Source: Cylicocyclus nassatus (taxonomy: Eukaryota; Nematoda; Chromadorea; Rhabditida; Strongylidae). Taken from it: a stretch of 64,000 nt of DNA. Positions 30,762 through 42,400 of the stretch are shown here, piece after piece. The position numbers and the translations under genes are program-made. The DNA lies in contig CATQJL010000001.1 in the NCBI GenBank assembly GCA_958299035.1, positions 49,726,461 to 49,790,460 on the forward strand, written 5' to 3'. The stretch's first letter is position 1. Each line of letters begins with the position of its first letter. Below the pieces are notes generated by a model. The model ran no database searches. It was given only the letters and a program-made list of their open reading frames with translations, and was not told the DNA's origin.

Positions 30762-31671
30762 GGGCCAAGTTTCAGCGAATTTTGAAGTTCTCAAATATTG
30801 GGACACTCAAGTGAGATGGACATTTTCGAACATGTTAACTTTGTTTCAAAGGTGAGTAAACTACTTCTTCCTGCACTCAATACAAAGTACTGCTACTTTT
30901 TTGCTCATTCTAGGAATCCCACTTCAACTAACCTCCGAACTCTGGGATTGAGAGAAAGCCAAAATCTCGTTTGTCCCATTTTTCGCTCTCATCATCTCAA
31001 ACTGTAGAACACCAATCAGGCTCAAACCACTTCTGTGAAAATTACCAGGATTAGGCTATCGAATATACTTGATCGTGCCGCCTTCCCTCGCGATTAACGT
31101 AGTAGCGCAGACTCAGCATATTACCGTAATCCATTATTTTCTCAGCATTTTCTTGCATAGTTAAGGAAAAACTATCTTTTCCTAAGGGAAACAATTTTGA
31201 GTGAATTTCTGCTATGTGGAAAAGAAGGTTTAGCAGTAGCAACCATATAAAAAAACAGAGATTTGAATGCTTTGGAGGTAAGTTAATGGGGTGTGGCAAC
31301 CCCATTAACTTACCGCCAAAGAATTTTAGCGAACATAATAGATATAATTTGATAGCCTGAGTCTTGTAGTTTTCATAAGAGTAAATTGGGCCTGATTCAT
31401 CTTCTTTGCTCTGAATAAGAGCTGATGAAACGCAGCCATTGGAAGCGAGAAGTGGGACAAACGAGATTTTGGCCTGCTCCTAATTCCATAGCTTGATGGT
31501 TATTTGAGGCAGGATTCATGGTATGAGTAAATAGTGAGTAGTGCTTTGTATTGAGTAGCAAAAATAGTTAGCTAATTGACTTTTGAAATACAGTTAATCA
31601 TGTTTGCAAATGACCACTTCACTTGGGTGGTCCATTATTGGGAACCCTCAGAATTTGCTGAAACTTGGCCC
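30762..31671. mobile_element. Long-TIR foldback element, about 910 bp
   Basis: GGGCCAAGTTTCAGCGAATT (30762) is mirrored by GAATTTGCTGAAACTTGGCC (31651-31670). Internally AAAATCTCGTTTGTCCCATT (30960) is matched by its complement near 31450. The centre is a hairpin with a 15-bp perfect stem (31277-31291 with 31300-31314, GGTAAGTTAATGGGG) that can extend further outward with one mismatch. No coding capacity is supported. Confidence 0.8.
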
Positions 31672-31686
31672 TTGGAGGTTTTTTAA

Positions 31687-32239
31687 CACGTTGACGACGG
31701 TGTCGCGCAATGGTGCGCGACAAGCAGTCTGTCCCTGTGGACGATGTCGCGCATTGGTGCGCGACACCCTAAACATCAGTTTTGACGTGCACAATGGTTC
31801 CAATTTGTGTTCATATAATCAAGTCAGGCTCGAAAGTATTTCAAGTTGACCCCGCCCCCTTTTGGCAAACTCCGCCCACTGTATTGCCCTCTACAAATAA
31901 CTTTCTTCGTTCTCAAATCGCATAGAAAAGCTCATAGATGACAGGGGAACCTCAAATAATCTTAATTTTGACCCCGCCCCCGTAATGCAGGCTCCACTCC
32001 CTCGGTGGCAAGCTCCGTCCACTTTTCAACAATGCCGGAATTTGCACGAATTCATTGATTTTAAGCAATTTCCAGCATTTTTGAGAAGTGGGCGGGGCTT
32101 GCCAAAAGTGCCCCGCCACTTGCAGTTGTGTATCTCACGCATAGATGCATGCATATATATGTGCAGCCGGCTGTGAAAATGCCCGGAAACGGTTCGTCCA
32201 CAGGGACAGACCTTCAAAAAATGGCTCGTCGTCAACGTG
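31687..32239. mobile_element. piggyBac-type MITE with TTAA target site
   Basis: CACGTTGACGACG (31687) and CGTCGTCAACGTG (to 32239) are perfect 13-bp inverted ends, with TTAA directly outside both (31683-31686 and 32240-32243). Further in, GTCTGTCCCTGTGGACGA pairs with TCGTCCACAGGGACAGAC. Near the left end a near-palindrome TGTCGCGCAATGGTGCGCGA and its close copy occur twice (31700-31724, 31746-31769). TTAA duplication is diagnostic of piggyBac-like transposition. No transposase is present. Confidence 0.88.
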
Positions 32240-32329
32240 TTAACTGATAATTACGGATATGCGCCGAATTACGCATGGTAGAGCCTTTGCATGTCCTTGT
32301 CACGCCTAGGTTGGCAGACGATAATACTG

Positions 32330-32395
32330 GTGGGGGGAGGGGGAGGGGGTATTGAGACAAAAGATGGGGTGGGGGGGGGGGAGGGGATCGTTTTC
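32330..32395. repeat. G-run cluster
   Basis: Two G-rich runs (GGGGGGAGGGGGAGGGGG and a run of 11 G) separated by about 15 bp. Polyproline frames on the minus strand come from these runs. Confidence 0.7.
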
Positions 32396-32671
32396 GGCGC
32401 TTGTGTGCCATTCCCGACGCATTGAACTTTTGTTGCACCTTAAGATATCATCCATCGTCAGGAACATACTGCATTAGGAATGAAGCGCAAAAAATAAAAG
32501 TAGAAGAGTTAGTTTTTTGCAAAATTGCAAACAGTGGAAAGATTCTGCAAGGATCTGCCCATCCTCTAAAAAAATTCCTGCTGAGAAATGCATTTTGTAA
32601 TTTTTGACTCATTCCTCAGTGACTTTCCATAAAATGACAGAACTATCAAGAGGAGTACGTCCTCCTGTTTT

Positions 32672-32965
32672 TCAAAGGCACCAAGAGGGCTCGTCTTTGT
32701 TGGAGTATCTAACAATAAGTAGATTCGGATAGGCCACTCTCTGATTTAGGGCTTCGTAGTTGCATTCCTTCGAAAAAAGAACGTTCTTCCCTCGAGTTTC
32801 GGTGATGACCATATATTCTTCGAGAAAAGGATGCCAAGTCGAATCGGCCTTTCCGTGGTGCATTTCTGATGCAGCTCCATGGCTGATTCTGAATCTGTAT
32901 TGGATAGCTACGTAGCAGTTTTCGAAAGGAAGATATGGGCATTTTTCCTTGGGGATTTTTGCATG
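32672..32965 (-). CDS. Terminal exon of an unidentified, probably folded protein
   Basis: On the minus strand the acceptor AGGTCACAG precedes base 32965. The 294-nt exon has exactly 97 codons and a TGA stop at 32674-32672. It reads CPYLPFENCYVAIQYRFRIS, then STWHPFLEEYMVITETRGKN and AYPNLLIVRYSN, ending EPSWCL. The mix of aromatic, Cys and alternating hydrophobic residues is typical of a beta-rich, possibly secreted domain. The other strand and the other frames are closed. It lies between two groups of plus-strand transporter-like exons, so it may be an opposite-strand gene inside that gene's intron. I do not recognise the family, and I did not find its upstream exons. Confidence 0.6.
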   Translation of the reverse strand, partial: HAKIPKEKCPYLPFENCYVAIQYRFRISHGAASEMHHGKADSTWHPFLEEYMVITETRGKNVLFSKECNYEALNQRVAYPNLLIVRYSNKDEPSWCL

Positions 32966-33144
32966 CTGTGACCTAGTGAAAACAGCCGATACCCAATTAT
33001 TTCGGTCTCATTCTACTATTCTAGTTTGTATCGTACAATTTCCTTTACATTTTCCTTTCCCGTAAACCTCCCTTTAAAACATAGATCGGGTATTTCCAAC
33101 AATCTTAGTGACTTTATTTATAATAACTCACGCAAATTTCGCAG

Positions 33145-33257
33145 AAAAACACTTGACTTTTTGGAGAAAAGCTCAGCAGTTTCGAAGTTAGCATCAGCGC
33201 AACGAGATGCATCGAATGGTGTGTTCTATTTACACTGGGAAAAGCCGGATCGGCATA
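33145..33257 (+). CDS. Possible loop exon of the transporter-like gene
   Basis: ATTTCGCAG precedes base 33145 and GTAAGT follows 33257. One frame reads LDFLEKSSAVSKLASAQRDA, then FYLHWEKPDRH. It is plausible as part of a cytoplasmic loop, but the phase does not fit the next exon at 33305 (the joint would create a stop). It is therefore mis-delimited, part of a different gene, or affected by a one-base error. Confidence 0.3.
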
Positions 33258-33304
33258 GTAAGTCTCTTATCGTTAGAATGAGGATGCAAAGACGAACTAC
33301 TCAG

Positions 33305-33825
33305 GGTGAATGATGATAGCTTGGAGACTGCTGTAAAAGCCGCCAGTGCTCAAACAGACGCTGAGGTTCCCGAAACTTCTGCTGTTGAAAGCGAAACTCC
33401 CTTGACGTGAGTTTCATCAGCATTAACAGATTTTTCAAACTCGGTTTTGCGTTCCTTCAGGAGCAAGAGCAACATGCTTTCTTTGTCCTTGATGACTGAT
33501 CCGATATTTTTGGTTTTTGCCATCTCCAATCTCTTGACACCTGTTGGTTTCAACTCTCCATTGTACTTCCTGCCTATGCATGCCACTAGAGGAGTAGGGC
33601 TTGACTCGACACGATCTTCACAAGTCATATCGGTTTACGGTATCCTATCTCCTTATTACTTGACACTCATCAACTTATCCATGAATTCCATCATTTGCAG
33701 GATTATGTAATACGCTCGGACGATTCTTTTTTGGAATTGTCTCTGACCATCAATTTCCTCTGCCGTTTGGAATCGGCAATGATACGGCAAGAAATCGGCT
33801 ATGGATGTACAACATAACGATAGCG
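33305..33825 (+). CDS. SLC16/monocarboxylate-transporter-like gene, TM7-TM8 exons
   Basis: Three exons join in phase: 33305-33406 (TACTCAG start, AC|GTGAGT end), 33461-33639 (CCTTCAG, G|GTATCC) and 33701-33825 (ATTTGCAG, GCG|GTGAGC); introns are 54 and 61 bp. The first is an acidic loop (VNDDSLETAVKAASAQTDAE). The second reads SLMTDPIFLVFAISNLLTPV then GFNSPLYFLPMHATRGVGLD and SSQVISVYG. The third reads LCNTLGRFFFGIVSD and later RNRLWMYNITIA. The D-P-x-F-L-x-F-A-x-S-N start of TM7, the G-F-N-x-P-x-Y-F-L-P loop, and S-x-x-G-x-x-N-T-x-G-R in TM8 are the conserved landmarks of the C-terminal half of SLC16 transporters. These move lactate, pyruvate, aromatic amino acids or related substrates across membranes; the substrate cannot be told here. 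TM9-12 were not found; two MITEs follow directly. The opposite-strand open frame over 33350-33628 is a shadow. Confidence 0.8.
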
Positions 33826-34006
33826 GTGAGCTTTGAGTATTGAGAATTAGTTTGTACTTTAAAACAGGGAAGTGGGGTGTAACTGTTTGTGTGTGCGGTG
33901 CACGGGGTGGAGGGGGAAGGAGGAACCATGGCACAAAAGTCATGGAATCATTTGACTAGCTTCGCTTCTCTTAACACAAATCAAGCCGACGTGAAACTCT
34001 TCTATA

Positions 34007-34680
34007 CAGAGTGTCCGTAAAGTATGTATACACTGTTTGATCGAATATCTTTCTTCCCAACAAGTCTTTTGCATTGCTTCAGGTACCATTTTCTAGAACT
34101 GGCTTCAACTTAGATTCATCGTATGGAGCGAATCATCTATCGCTTTTCATTACTGTAGGATTACGGTACGAACTTCCAACATATGGAACCAATGTGAAAT
34201 ATATAACCTAACAAAACTTTCTTCAAAAAATCTGAAAAATCGTGTACAGGGTTTTGCGCATGCTGCTTCCACTTAACAACTTTTTACGAGTGTTTTCGGC
34301 TTTTTTGACGGTGTAATTACATTTCTGACAAATGCTGGGAACTGAGTTACAACGATTTATCGGGGATAACTTAGGAAAGGATCATCACAGTAAAATGGGA
34401 ATTTCAAATTCGAAATCAGCGGCTCCTATTACCATAGTATAAGAGTTTTTGGCTTGTTTAGTATTATTCCGAGTCAGAATATAGCCTCCAGTGGCCTAAA
34501 ATCTTTGTTGAAGTTCGTACCATAATCCTACAGTAACGAAGAGCGAGCGATGATTCGCCCACACTTTAGATCTAAGCCGAAGCCAGCTCTACAAAACGGT
34601 GCCTGACGCAAGGCAAAAGACTTGTTGGGAAGAAAGATATTAACGATCAAACAGTGTATACATACTTTACGGACACCCTG
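34007..34680. mobile_element. TIR element of the GGGTGTCCGTAAAGTATG family, copy 2
   Basis: CAGAGTGTCCGTAAAGTATG (34007) and CATACTTTACGGACACCCTG (to 34680) are inverted ends flanked by TATA. The arms share GTATACACTGTTTGATCG and GGTACC-like words with copy 1 at 4665-5277, while the interior differs. It lies in or just after the transporter-like gene's next intron. Confidence 0.87.
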
Positions 34681-34690
34681 TATATTAATA

Positions 34691-35699
34691 GGTCGTTTTA
34701 AAAGTAATTTCGCTTTTTTCAAACGGGCGCCACATTTGATGGAACAAGGATTTCTAAGAGATCTTGGAAGCATTCGATGCAAAATTCTATTCTCTTTTTA
34801 ATGGTTATGAAATTGTTGCAAAACATTTAATGAGCTTTCAGAAAATAACCAAAATCTGCGAGCCCTGCTTTTTGAGATGGTCAAGTTTCACGATTTCTTA
34901 AAAATTCTATATCAATCCCCAGAAGGAGTTCAAGTAACGATTCGATAGAGTAGACCTTTTAGAATACAGTATCACTTTTTTCTCTTTCTTTAGCTCGGCG
35001 TAATTTTCTAAAAGATTTTTCAACAAAACCATCGGATTTTGGCAGGCCCACCTCAACCACAATCGCATCAAACATCATAATTTTTCGGAATTTGAGACTA
35101 CCAAGATGGTGCTATGAGTTAGCATTAACTTTACAGAGCAAGTGAGGGTTTACGGGTTCGAAATATCATTCCAGTTTTTCGGGTACAGCCTGGGGCTCGC
35201 TAAAAAATGAGTTATGATGATTTCTCCCCGGAAACTAAACGAATCGGAAACGAAAAACTCCTGTTAGAAAGAGGAGAAAATGCTGCATCGAAGAGTGCGC
35301 GAGCTGCTCTTCTTTTGATCTTCTACGAGGATTTAGCTGCCCAAGTATGGAAATCGGTAGCATCACTTAAAATTCTGTTAAAAATGTATGACAAGCTATG
35401 GAAAGGTGAAAAAAGTAGTTTTGCATTCTTTGAGGTTTGCTCTATAAACATGTTACTTGAACTCCTTCTGAGGATTGATATGAAAGTTTTAGAAAATCGT
35501 GAAACTTGACCATCTCAAAAAGCATGGGTCGCAGATTTTGGTTATTTTCTGAAAGCTCATTGACTGTTTTGCAACAATTTCATAACCATTAGAAAGAGAA
35601 TAAAATTTTGCATCGAATGCTTCCAAGACCTCTTAGAAACCCTTGTTCCATCAAATGTGGCGCCCTTTTGAAGAAAGCGAAATTACTTTTGAAACGACC
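34691..35699. mobile_element. Mariner-type long-TIR element, about 1 kb
   Basis: GGTCGTTTTAAAAGTAATTT (34691) is mirrored by AAATTACTTTTGAAACGACC (to 35699), with TA on both sides. The terminus resembles mariner ends (GGTNGNTNNAAAAGTAATT). The arms pair for about 250 bp. A plus-strand open frame of 100 codons (35207-35509, starting MSYDDFSPETKRIGNEKLLL) lies partly in the unpaired centre. It is not a transposase I recognise, and may be chance or a captured fragment. It abuts the preceding MITE with only about 10 bp between them. Confidence 0.85.
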
Positions 35700-35709
35700 T
35701 AATATATGT

Positions 35710-36680
35710 ATAGTGTATAATGGGTCGCGAAGTCGCGAAATTTTTGAAACTTGCCTACATGGGTATAAAAATGTGCAAATGAATTGTTTATTTCTGTAAA
35801 TAATTAAAATAATTTTAAAATTTGTTGAAAATTCAAATTAGCCTTGTAAAATTTTCGGGGGCATGACTGAGCTTTTTACAACTCCACCAGTCAAATGACA
35901 TCAAATATGAAGTACATGTATTGATCTCTATAAAAAATACATGTGAAAACTTCGTCAAATAAGTGACGCAATATTCTTTGGACTAGTGGTTGTCCTAGAC
36001 ATCAGCGTGGAGAGACGTGGTGCATGTTCTTTGAAATTTTTTCCTTAAATTTTTTACGCGTCAGAAGTCATCTGCAGCGAAGAAACGATTTGGAGCTTCA
36101 CTACTCTCCCTATGCCTTAATTAAATCTGGTCTAAGCTTCTTGAACATGAATTTCCTAATCCACTCTGTATATGGAAGCGAGGGGGAGGGGATTGAACCT
36201 GTATTCATCAGCATAAAGCGAGTTTATGTTTGATTACCTGGTCATGCGTTTTCAAATACACCATAGGTAGCAGCCAGGGCCCGGCACCGATGGTTTGGGG
36301 TCAAACTGGAGTTCGTTTTTGGAGTTAGAAGCAACGGGGACATCGTTTTTATGAGGCCCTGAAAAAAGAACACGACGAACATGTCAGGTTTCACGAGTTG
36401 AACGCGTTCTTTCGCAAGCGCGCGAATATCAAATGCAAGACTCAAACAAACAAATGGTTTGTTTACAGCGCACAAACAATCACATGGCTCCGAATTTGGG
36501 CTATGAGTATCACTACGTAATATATAACGAATTCGTTGTTTACCCACTAAGCCGCCGATAGTTGGATCATGGCAAACGAGGAGGCCGCAGACGTAAAAAT
36601 TATGATGAAATACCCTGATCTTTGGAATTGGATTGCTGCCAAGTGGCATGCGTTTTGGAACGCTGCCAAATTTCATAACG
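35710..36680. other. No confident gene; 144-codon open frame on the minus strand
   Basis: The minus-strand frame 36676-36242 is open for 144 codons and includes NKPFVCLSLAFDIRALAKER. No domain, no splice sites and no second copy in the window were recognised. It abuts the CG-rich MITE at 36690 and may be part of it or of an adjacent element. Confidence 0.25.
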
Positions 36681-36689
36681 AGTGACTAA

Positions 36690-36907
36690 GCGTACAGTCT
36701 GCCCCAATCCTAACCAGGCCAAAATTGGCTTGGCGGGAGTGCGCGTCGCGAGGGTTTCGCGCCACTTCTGCGTCTAGCTAGTCTGCTCTCTCCACAATCT
36801 CTTCGCTCTCTGCGACAGCGCGCGTATGCAGCGCAAACCCCTAGCGCTGCGAGCGCGCAAATTCAGCCGAGGGTTCGGCCTGGTCCCGATTGGGGCAAAC
36901 TGTATTT
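36690..36907 (+). mobile_element. CG-rich TIR element, most complete copy (GCAGCGCAA family)
   Basis: ACAGTCTGCCCCAATCCTAA (36692) is mirrored by GGTCCCGATTGGGGCAAACTGT-type sequence ending at about 36903. The core GCGCGTATGCAGCGCAAACC followed by GCGCTGCGAGCGCGC is shared with the copies at 6.3-6.8 kb. There is no coding evidence. Confidence 0.65.
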
Positions 36908-39445
36908 TCGTAAACGGGTTACACGTGTTTCGAAAAGCAATCATGAGTGTCGCAATGAGAGACTGGGTCGCCAGTGTCCGGATTGTTATACCTACTTTTT
37001 TCGAGCTTGTTATCCTAAAATGTGTCTTTCAAATGTGTTGTATTCCTGTTAGGTACTTTTGAAATGATGCCAAATTGCGAACAGCTTGACTTGAGCTGAA
37101 TTTATCTATATTCTCAACTCTTGGTAAAAATGCTCTAACTAAGAACAGTCACTTTAGAATCAATTTGCTTCCGCGTGTAGAAAAGAGAGGCATGAGTAAC
37201 TTGGCCACGCTGGTACTTTTGAAAGCGTTTATTTAACAACAACCTTGCTTTGCTTGTGTAACTGGGTCCCGCTGGTGCTTGAACTAGGTATCGGTGTGTA
37301 AGTGGCACGTAGGGCAACTCGATCGGGCAGGGAAATAGATTTTTGTACGTCTGGGGCAGTTCTTATAATTTTTGAACGGTCTTCAAGCGGCACATAGGGC
37401 ATAGAATTCTTTTTTGAATAGTTACTATCGGTCTGTAAGCGGCACGTAGGGCAACTCGATCGGGCAGGGAAATAGATTTTTGTACGTTTGGGGCAGTTCT
37501 TATAATTTTTGAACGGTCTTCAAGCGGCACATAGGGCATAGATTTCTTTTTTGAATAGTTACTATCGGTCTGTAAGCGGCACGTAGGGCAACTCGATCGC
37601 GCAGGGAAACAGATTTTTGTGTGTTTGGGGCAGTTCTTACAATTTTCAAACGGTCTTCAAGCGGCATATAGGGCAAAATTTCCTTTTTGATTAGTTACTA
37701 TCGGTCTGTAAGCGGCACGTGGGGCAACTCGATCGGGCAGGGAAATAAATTTTTGTACTTTGGGGCAGTTCTTACAATTTTCAAACGGTCTTCAAGCGGC
37801 ACATAGGGCATAAATTTCTTTTGAATAGTTACTATCGGTCTGTAAGCGGCACGTAGGGCAACTCGATCGCGCAGGGAAACAGATTTTTGTGTGTTTGGGG
37901 CAGTTCTTACAATTTTTAAACGGTCTTCAAGCGGCATATAGGGCAAAATTTCCTTTTTGAATACTTACTATCGGTCTGTAAGCGGCACGTAGGGCAACTC
38001 GATCGGGCAGGGAAATAAATTTTTGTACTTTGGGGCAGCTCTTACAATTTTCAAACGGTCTTCAAGCGGCACATAGGGCATAAATTTCCTTTTTGAATAC
38101 TTACTATCGGTCTGTAAGTGGCACGTAGGGCAACTCGATCGGGCAGGGAAATAGATTTTTGTACGTTTGGGGCAGTTCTTATAATTTTTGAACGGTCTTC
38201 AAGCGGCACATAGGGCATAGAATTCTTTTTTGAATAGTTACTATCGGTCTGTAAGCGGCACGTAGGGCAACTCGATCGGGAAGGGAAATAGATTTTTGTA
38301 CGTTTGGGGCAGTTCTTAAAATTTTTGAACGGGCTTCAAGCGGCACATAGGGCATAAATTTCTTTTTTGAATAGTTACTATCGGTCTGTAAGCGGCACGT
38401 AGGGCAACTCGATCGGGCAGGGAAATAAATTTTTGTACTTTGGGGCAGTTCTTACAATTTTCAAACGGTCTTCAAGCAGCACATAGGGCATAAATTTCTT
38501 TTTTGAATAGTTACTATCGGTCTGTAAGCCGCACGTAGGGCAACTCGATCGGGCAGGCAAACAGATTTTTGTGTGTTTGGGGCAGTTCTTACAATTTTCA
38601 AACGGTCTTCAAGCGGCATATAGGGCAAAATTTCCTTTTTGAATAGTTACTATCGGTCTGTAAGCGGCACGTGGGGCAACTCGATCGGGCAGGGAAATAA
38701 ATTTTTGTACTTTGGGGCAGTTCTTACAATTTTCAAACGGTCTTCAAGCGGCACATAGGGCATAAATTTCTTTTTTTGAATAGTTACTATCGGTCTGTAA
38801 GCAGCACGTAGGGCAACTCGATCGGGCAGGGAAATAAATTTTTGTACTTTGGGGCAGTTCTTACAATTTTTAAACGGTCTTCAAGCGGCACATAGGGCAT
38901 AAATTTCTTTTTTTGAATAGTTACTATCGGTCTGTAAGCGGCACGTAGGGCAACTCGATCGCGCAGGGAAACAGATTCTTGTGTGTTTGGGGCAGTTCTT
39001 ATAATTTTTGAACGGTCTTCAAGCGGCACATAGGGCATAGATTTCTTTTTTGAATAGTTACTATCGGTCTGTAAGCGGCACGTAGGGCAACTCGATCGGG
39101 CAGGGAAACAGATTTTTGTGTGTTTGGGGCAGTTCTTACAATTTTCAAACGGTCTTCAAGCGGCATATAGGGCAAAATTTCCTTTTTGAATACTTACTAT
39201 CGGTCTGTAAGCAGCACGTAGGGCAACTCGATCGGGCAGGGAAATAAATTTTTGTACTTTGGGGCAGTTCTTATAATTTTTGAACGGTCTTCAAGCGGCA
39301 CATAGGGCATAGAATTTTTTTTTTTGAATAGTTACTATCGGTCTGTAAGCGGCACGTAGGGCAACTCGATCGGGAAGGGAAATAGATTTTTGTACGTTTG
39401 GAGCAGTTCTTAAAATTTTTGAACGGGCTTCAAGCGGCACGTAGG

Positions 39446-42400
39446 GCATAAACTTTCTTTTTGAATAGTTACTATCGGTCTGTAAGCGGCACGTAGGGCA
39501 ACTCGATCGGACAGGGAAACAGATTTTTGTGTGTTTGGGGCAGTTCTTACAATTTTCAAACGGTCTTCAAGCGGCATATAGGACAAAATTTCCTTTTTGA
39601 ATAGTTACTATCGGTCTGTAAGCGGCACGTGGGGCAACTCGATCGGGCAGGGAAATAAATTTTTGTACTTTGGGGCAGTTCTTACAATTTTCAAACGGTC
39701 TTCAAGCGGCACATAGGGCATAAATTTCTTTTGAATAGTTACTATCGGTCTGTAAGCGGCACGTAGGGCAACTCGATCGCGCAGGGAAACAGATTCTTGT
39801 GTGTTTGGGGCAGTTCTTACAATTTTTAAACGGTCTTCAAGCGGCATATAGGGCAAAATTTCCTTTTTGAATACTTACTATCGGTCTGTAAGCGGCACGT
39901 AGGGCAACTCGATCGGGCAGGGAAACAGATTTTTGTGTGTTTGGGGCAGTTCTTACAATTTTCAAACGGTCTTCAAGCGGCATATAGGGCAAAATTTCCT
40001 TTTTGAATACTTACTATCGGTCTGTAAGCGGCACGTAGGGCAACTCGATCGGGCAGGGAAATAAATTTTTGTACTTTGGGGCAGTTCTTACAATTTTCAA
40101 ACGGTCTTCAAGCGGCACATAGGGCATAAATTTCTTTTGAATAGTCACTATCGGTCTGTAAGCCGCACGTAGGGCAACTCGATCGGGCAGGGAAACAGAT
40201 TTTTGTGTGTTTGGGGCAGTTCTTACAATTTTTGAACGGGCTTCAAGCGGCACGTAGGGCATAAACTTTCTTTTTGAATAGTTACTATCGGTCTGTAAGC
40301 GGCACGTAGGGCAACTCGATCGGACAGGGAAACAGATTTTTGTGTGTTTGGGGCAGTTCTTACAATTTTCAAACGGTCTTCAAGCGGCATATAGGACAAA
40401 ATTTCCTTTTTGAATAGTTACTATCGGTCTGTAAGCGGCACGTGGGGCAACTCGATCGGGCAGGGAAATAAATTTTTGTACTTTGGGGCAGTTCTTACAA
40501 TTTTCAAACGGTCTTCAAGCGGCACATAGGGCATAAATTTCTTTTGAATAGTTACTATCGGTCTGTAAGCGGCACGTAGGGCAACTCGATCGCGCAGGGA
40601 AACAGATTCTTGTGTGTTTGGGGCAGTTCTTACAATTTTTAAACGGTCTTCAAGCGGCATATAGGGCAAAATTTCCTTTTTGAATACTTAATATCGGTCT
40701 GTAAGCGGCACGTAGGGCAACTCGATCGGGCAGGGAAACAGATTTTTGTGTGTTTGGGGCAGTTCTTACAATTTTCAAACGGTCTTCAAGCGGCATATAG
40801 GGCAAAATTTCCTTTTTGAATACTTACTATCGGTCTGTAAGCGGCACGTAGGGCAACTCGATCGGGCAGGGAAATAAATTTTTGTACTTTGGGGCAGTTC
40901 TTACAATTTTCAAACGGTCTTCAAGCGGCACATAGGGCATAAATTTCTTTTGAATAGTTACTATCGGTCTGTAAGCCGCACGTAGGGCAACTCGATCGGG
41001 CAGGCAAACAGATTTTGTGTTTGGGGCAGTTCTTACAATTTTTAAAAGGTCTTCAAGCGGCATATAGGGCAAAATTTCCTTTTTGAATACTTACTATCGG
41101 TCTGTAAGCGGCACGTAGGGCAACTCGATCGGGCAGGGAAATAAATTTTTGTACTTTGGGGCAGCTCTTACAATTTTCAAACGGTCTTCAAGCGGCACAT
41201 AGGGCATAGAATTTTTTTTTTGAATAGTTACTATCGGTCTGTAAGCGGCACGTAGGGCAACTCGATCGGGAAGGGAAATAGATTTTTGTAAGTTTGGAGC
41301 AGTTCTTAAAATTTTTGAACGGGCTTCAAGCGGCACGTAGGGCATAAACTTTCTTTTTGAATAGTTACTGTCGGTCTGTAAGCGGCACGTAGGGCAACTC
41401 GATCGGGCAGGGAAACAGATTTTTGTGTGTTTGGGGCAGTTCTTACAATTTTCAAACGGTCTTCAAGCGGCATATAGGACAAAATTTCCTTTTTGAATAG
41501 TTACTATCGGTCTGTAAGCGGCACGTGGGGCAACTCGATCGGGCAGGGAAATAAATTTTTGTACTTTGGGGCAGTTCTTACAATTTTCAAACGGTCTTCA
41601 AGCGGCACATAGGGCATAAATTTCTTTTGAATAGTTACTATCGGTCTGTAAGCGGCACGTAGGGCAACTCGATCGCGCAGGGAAACAGATTCTTGTGTGT
41701 TTGGGGCAGTTCTTACAATTTTTAAACGGTCTTCAAGCGGCATATAGGGCAAAATTTCCTTTTTGAATACTTACTATCGGTCTGTAAGCGGCACGTAGGG
41801 CAACTCGATCGGGCAGGGAAACAGATTTTTGTGTGTTTGGGGCAGTTCTTACAATTTTCAAACGGTCTTCAAGCGGCATATAGGGCAAAATTTCCTTTTT
41901 GAATACTTACTATCGGTCTGTAAGCGGCACGTAGGGCAACTCGATCGGGCAGGGAAATAAATTTTTGTACTTTGGGGCAGTTCTTACAATTTTCAAACGG
42001 TCTTCAAGCGGCACATAGGGCATAAATTTCTTTTGAATAGTCACTATCGGTCTGTAAGCCGCACGTAGGGCAACTCGATCGGGCAGGGAAACAGATTTTT
42101 GTGTGTTTGGGGCAGTTCTTACAATTTTTGAACGGGCTTCAAGCGGCACGTAGGGCATAAACTTTCTTTTTGAATAGTTACTATCGGTCTGTAAGCGGCA
42201 CGTAGGGCAACTCGATCGGACAGGGAAACAGATTTTTGTGTGTTTGGGGCAGTTCTTACAATTTTCAAACGGTCTTCAAGCGGCATATAGGACAAAATTT
42301 CCTTTTTGAATAGTTACTATCGGTCTGTAAGCGGCACGTGGGGCAACTCGATCGGGCAGGGAAATAAATTTTTGTACTTTGGGGCAGTTCTTACAATTTT

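Noticed and set aside
33350..33628. 92-codon minus-strand frame
   Set aside because: It is the shadow of the plus-strand transporter exons, which have proper splice sites and conserved SLC16 landmarks.
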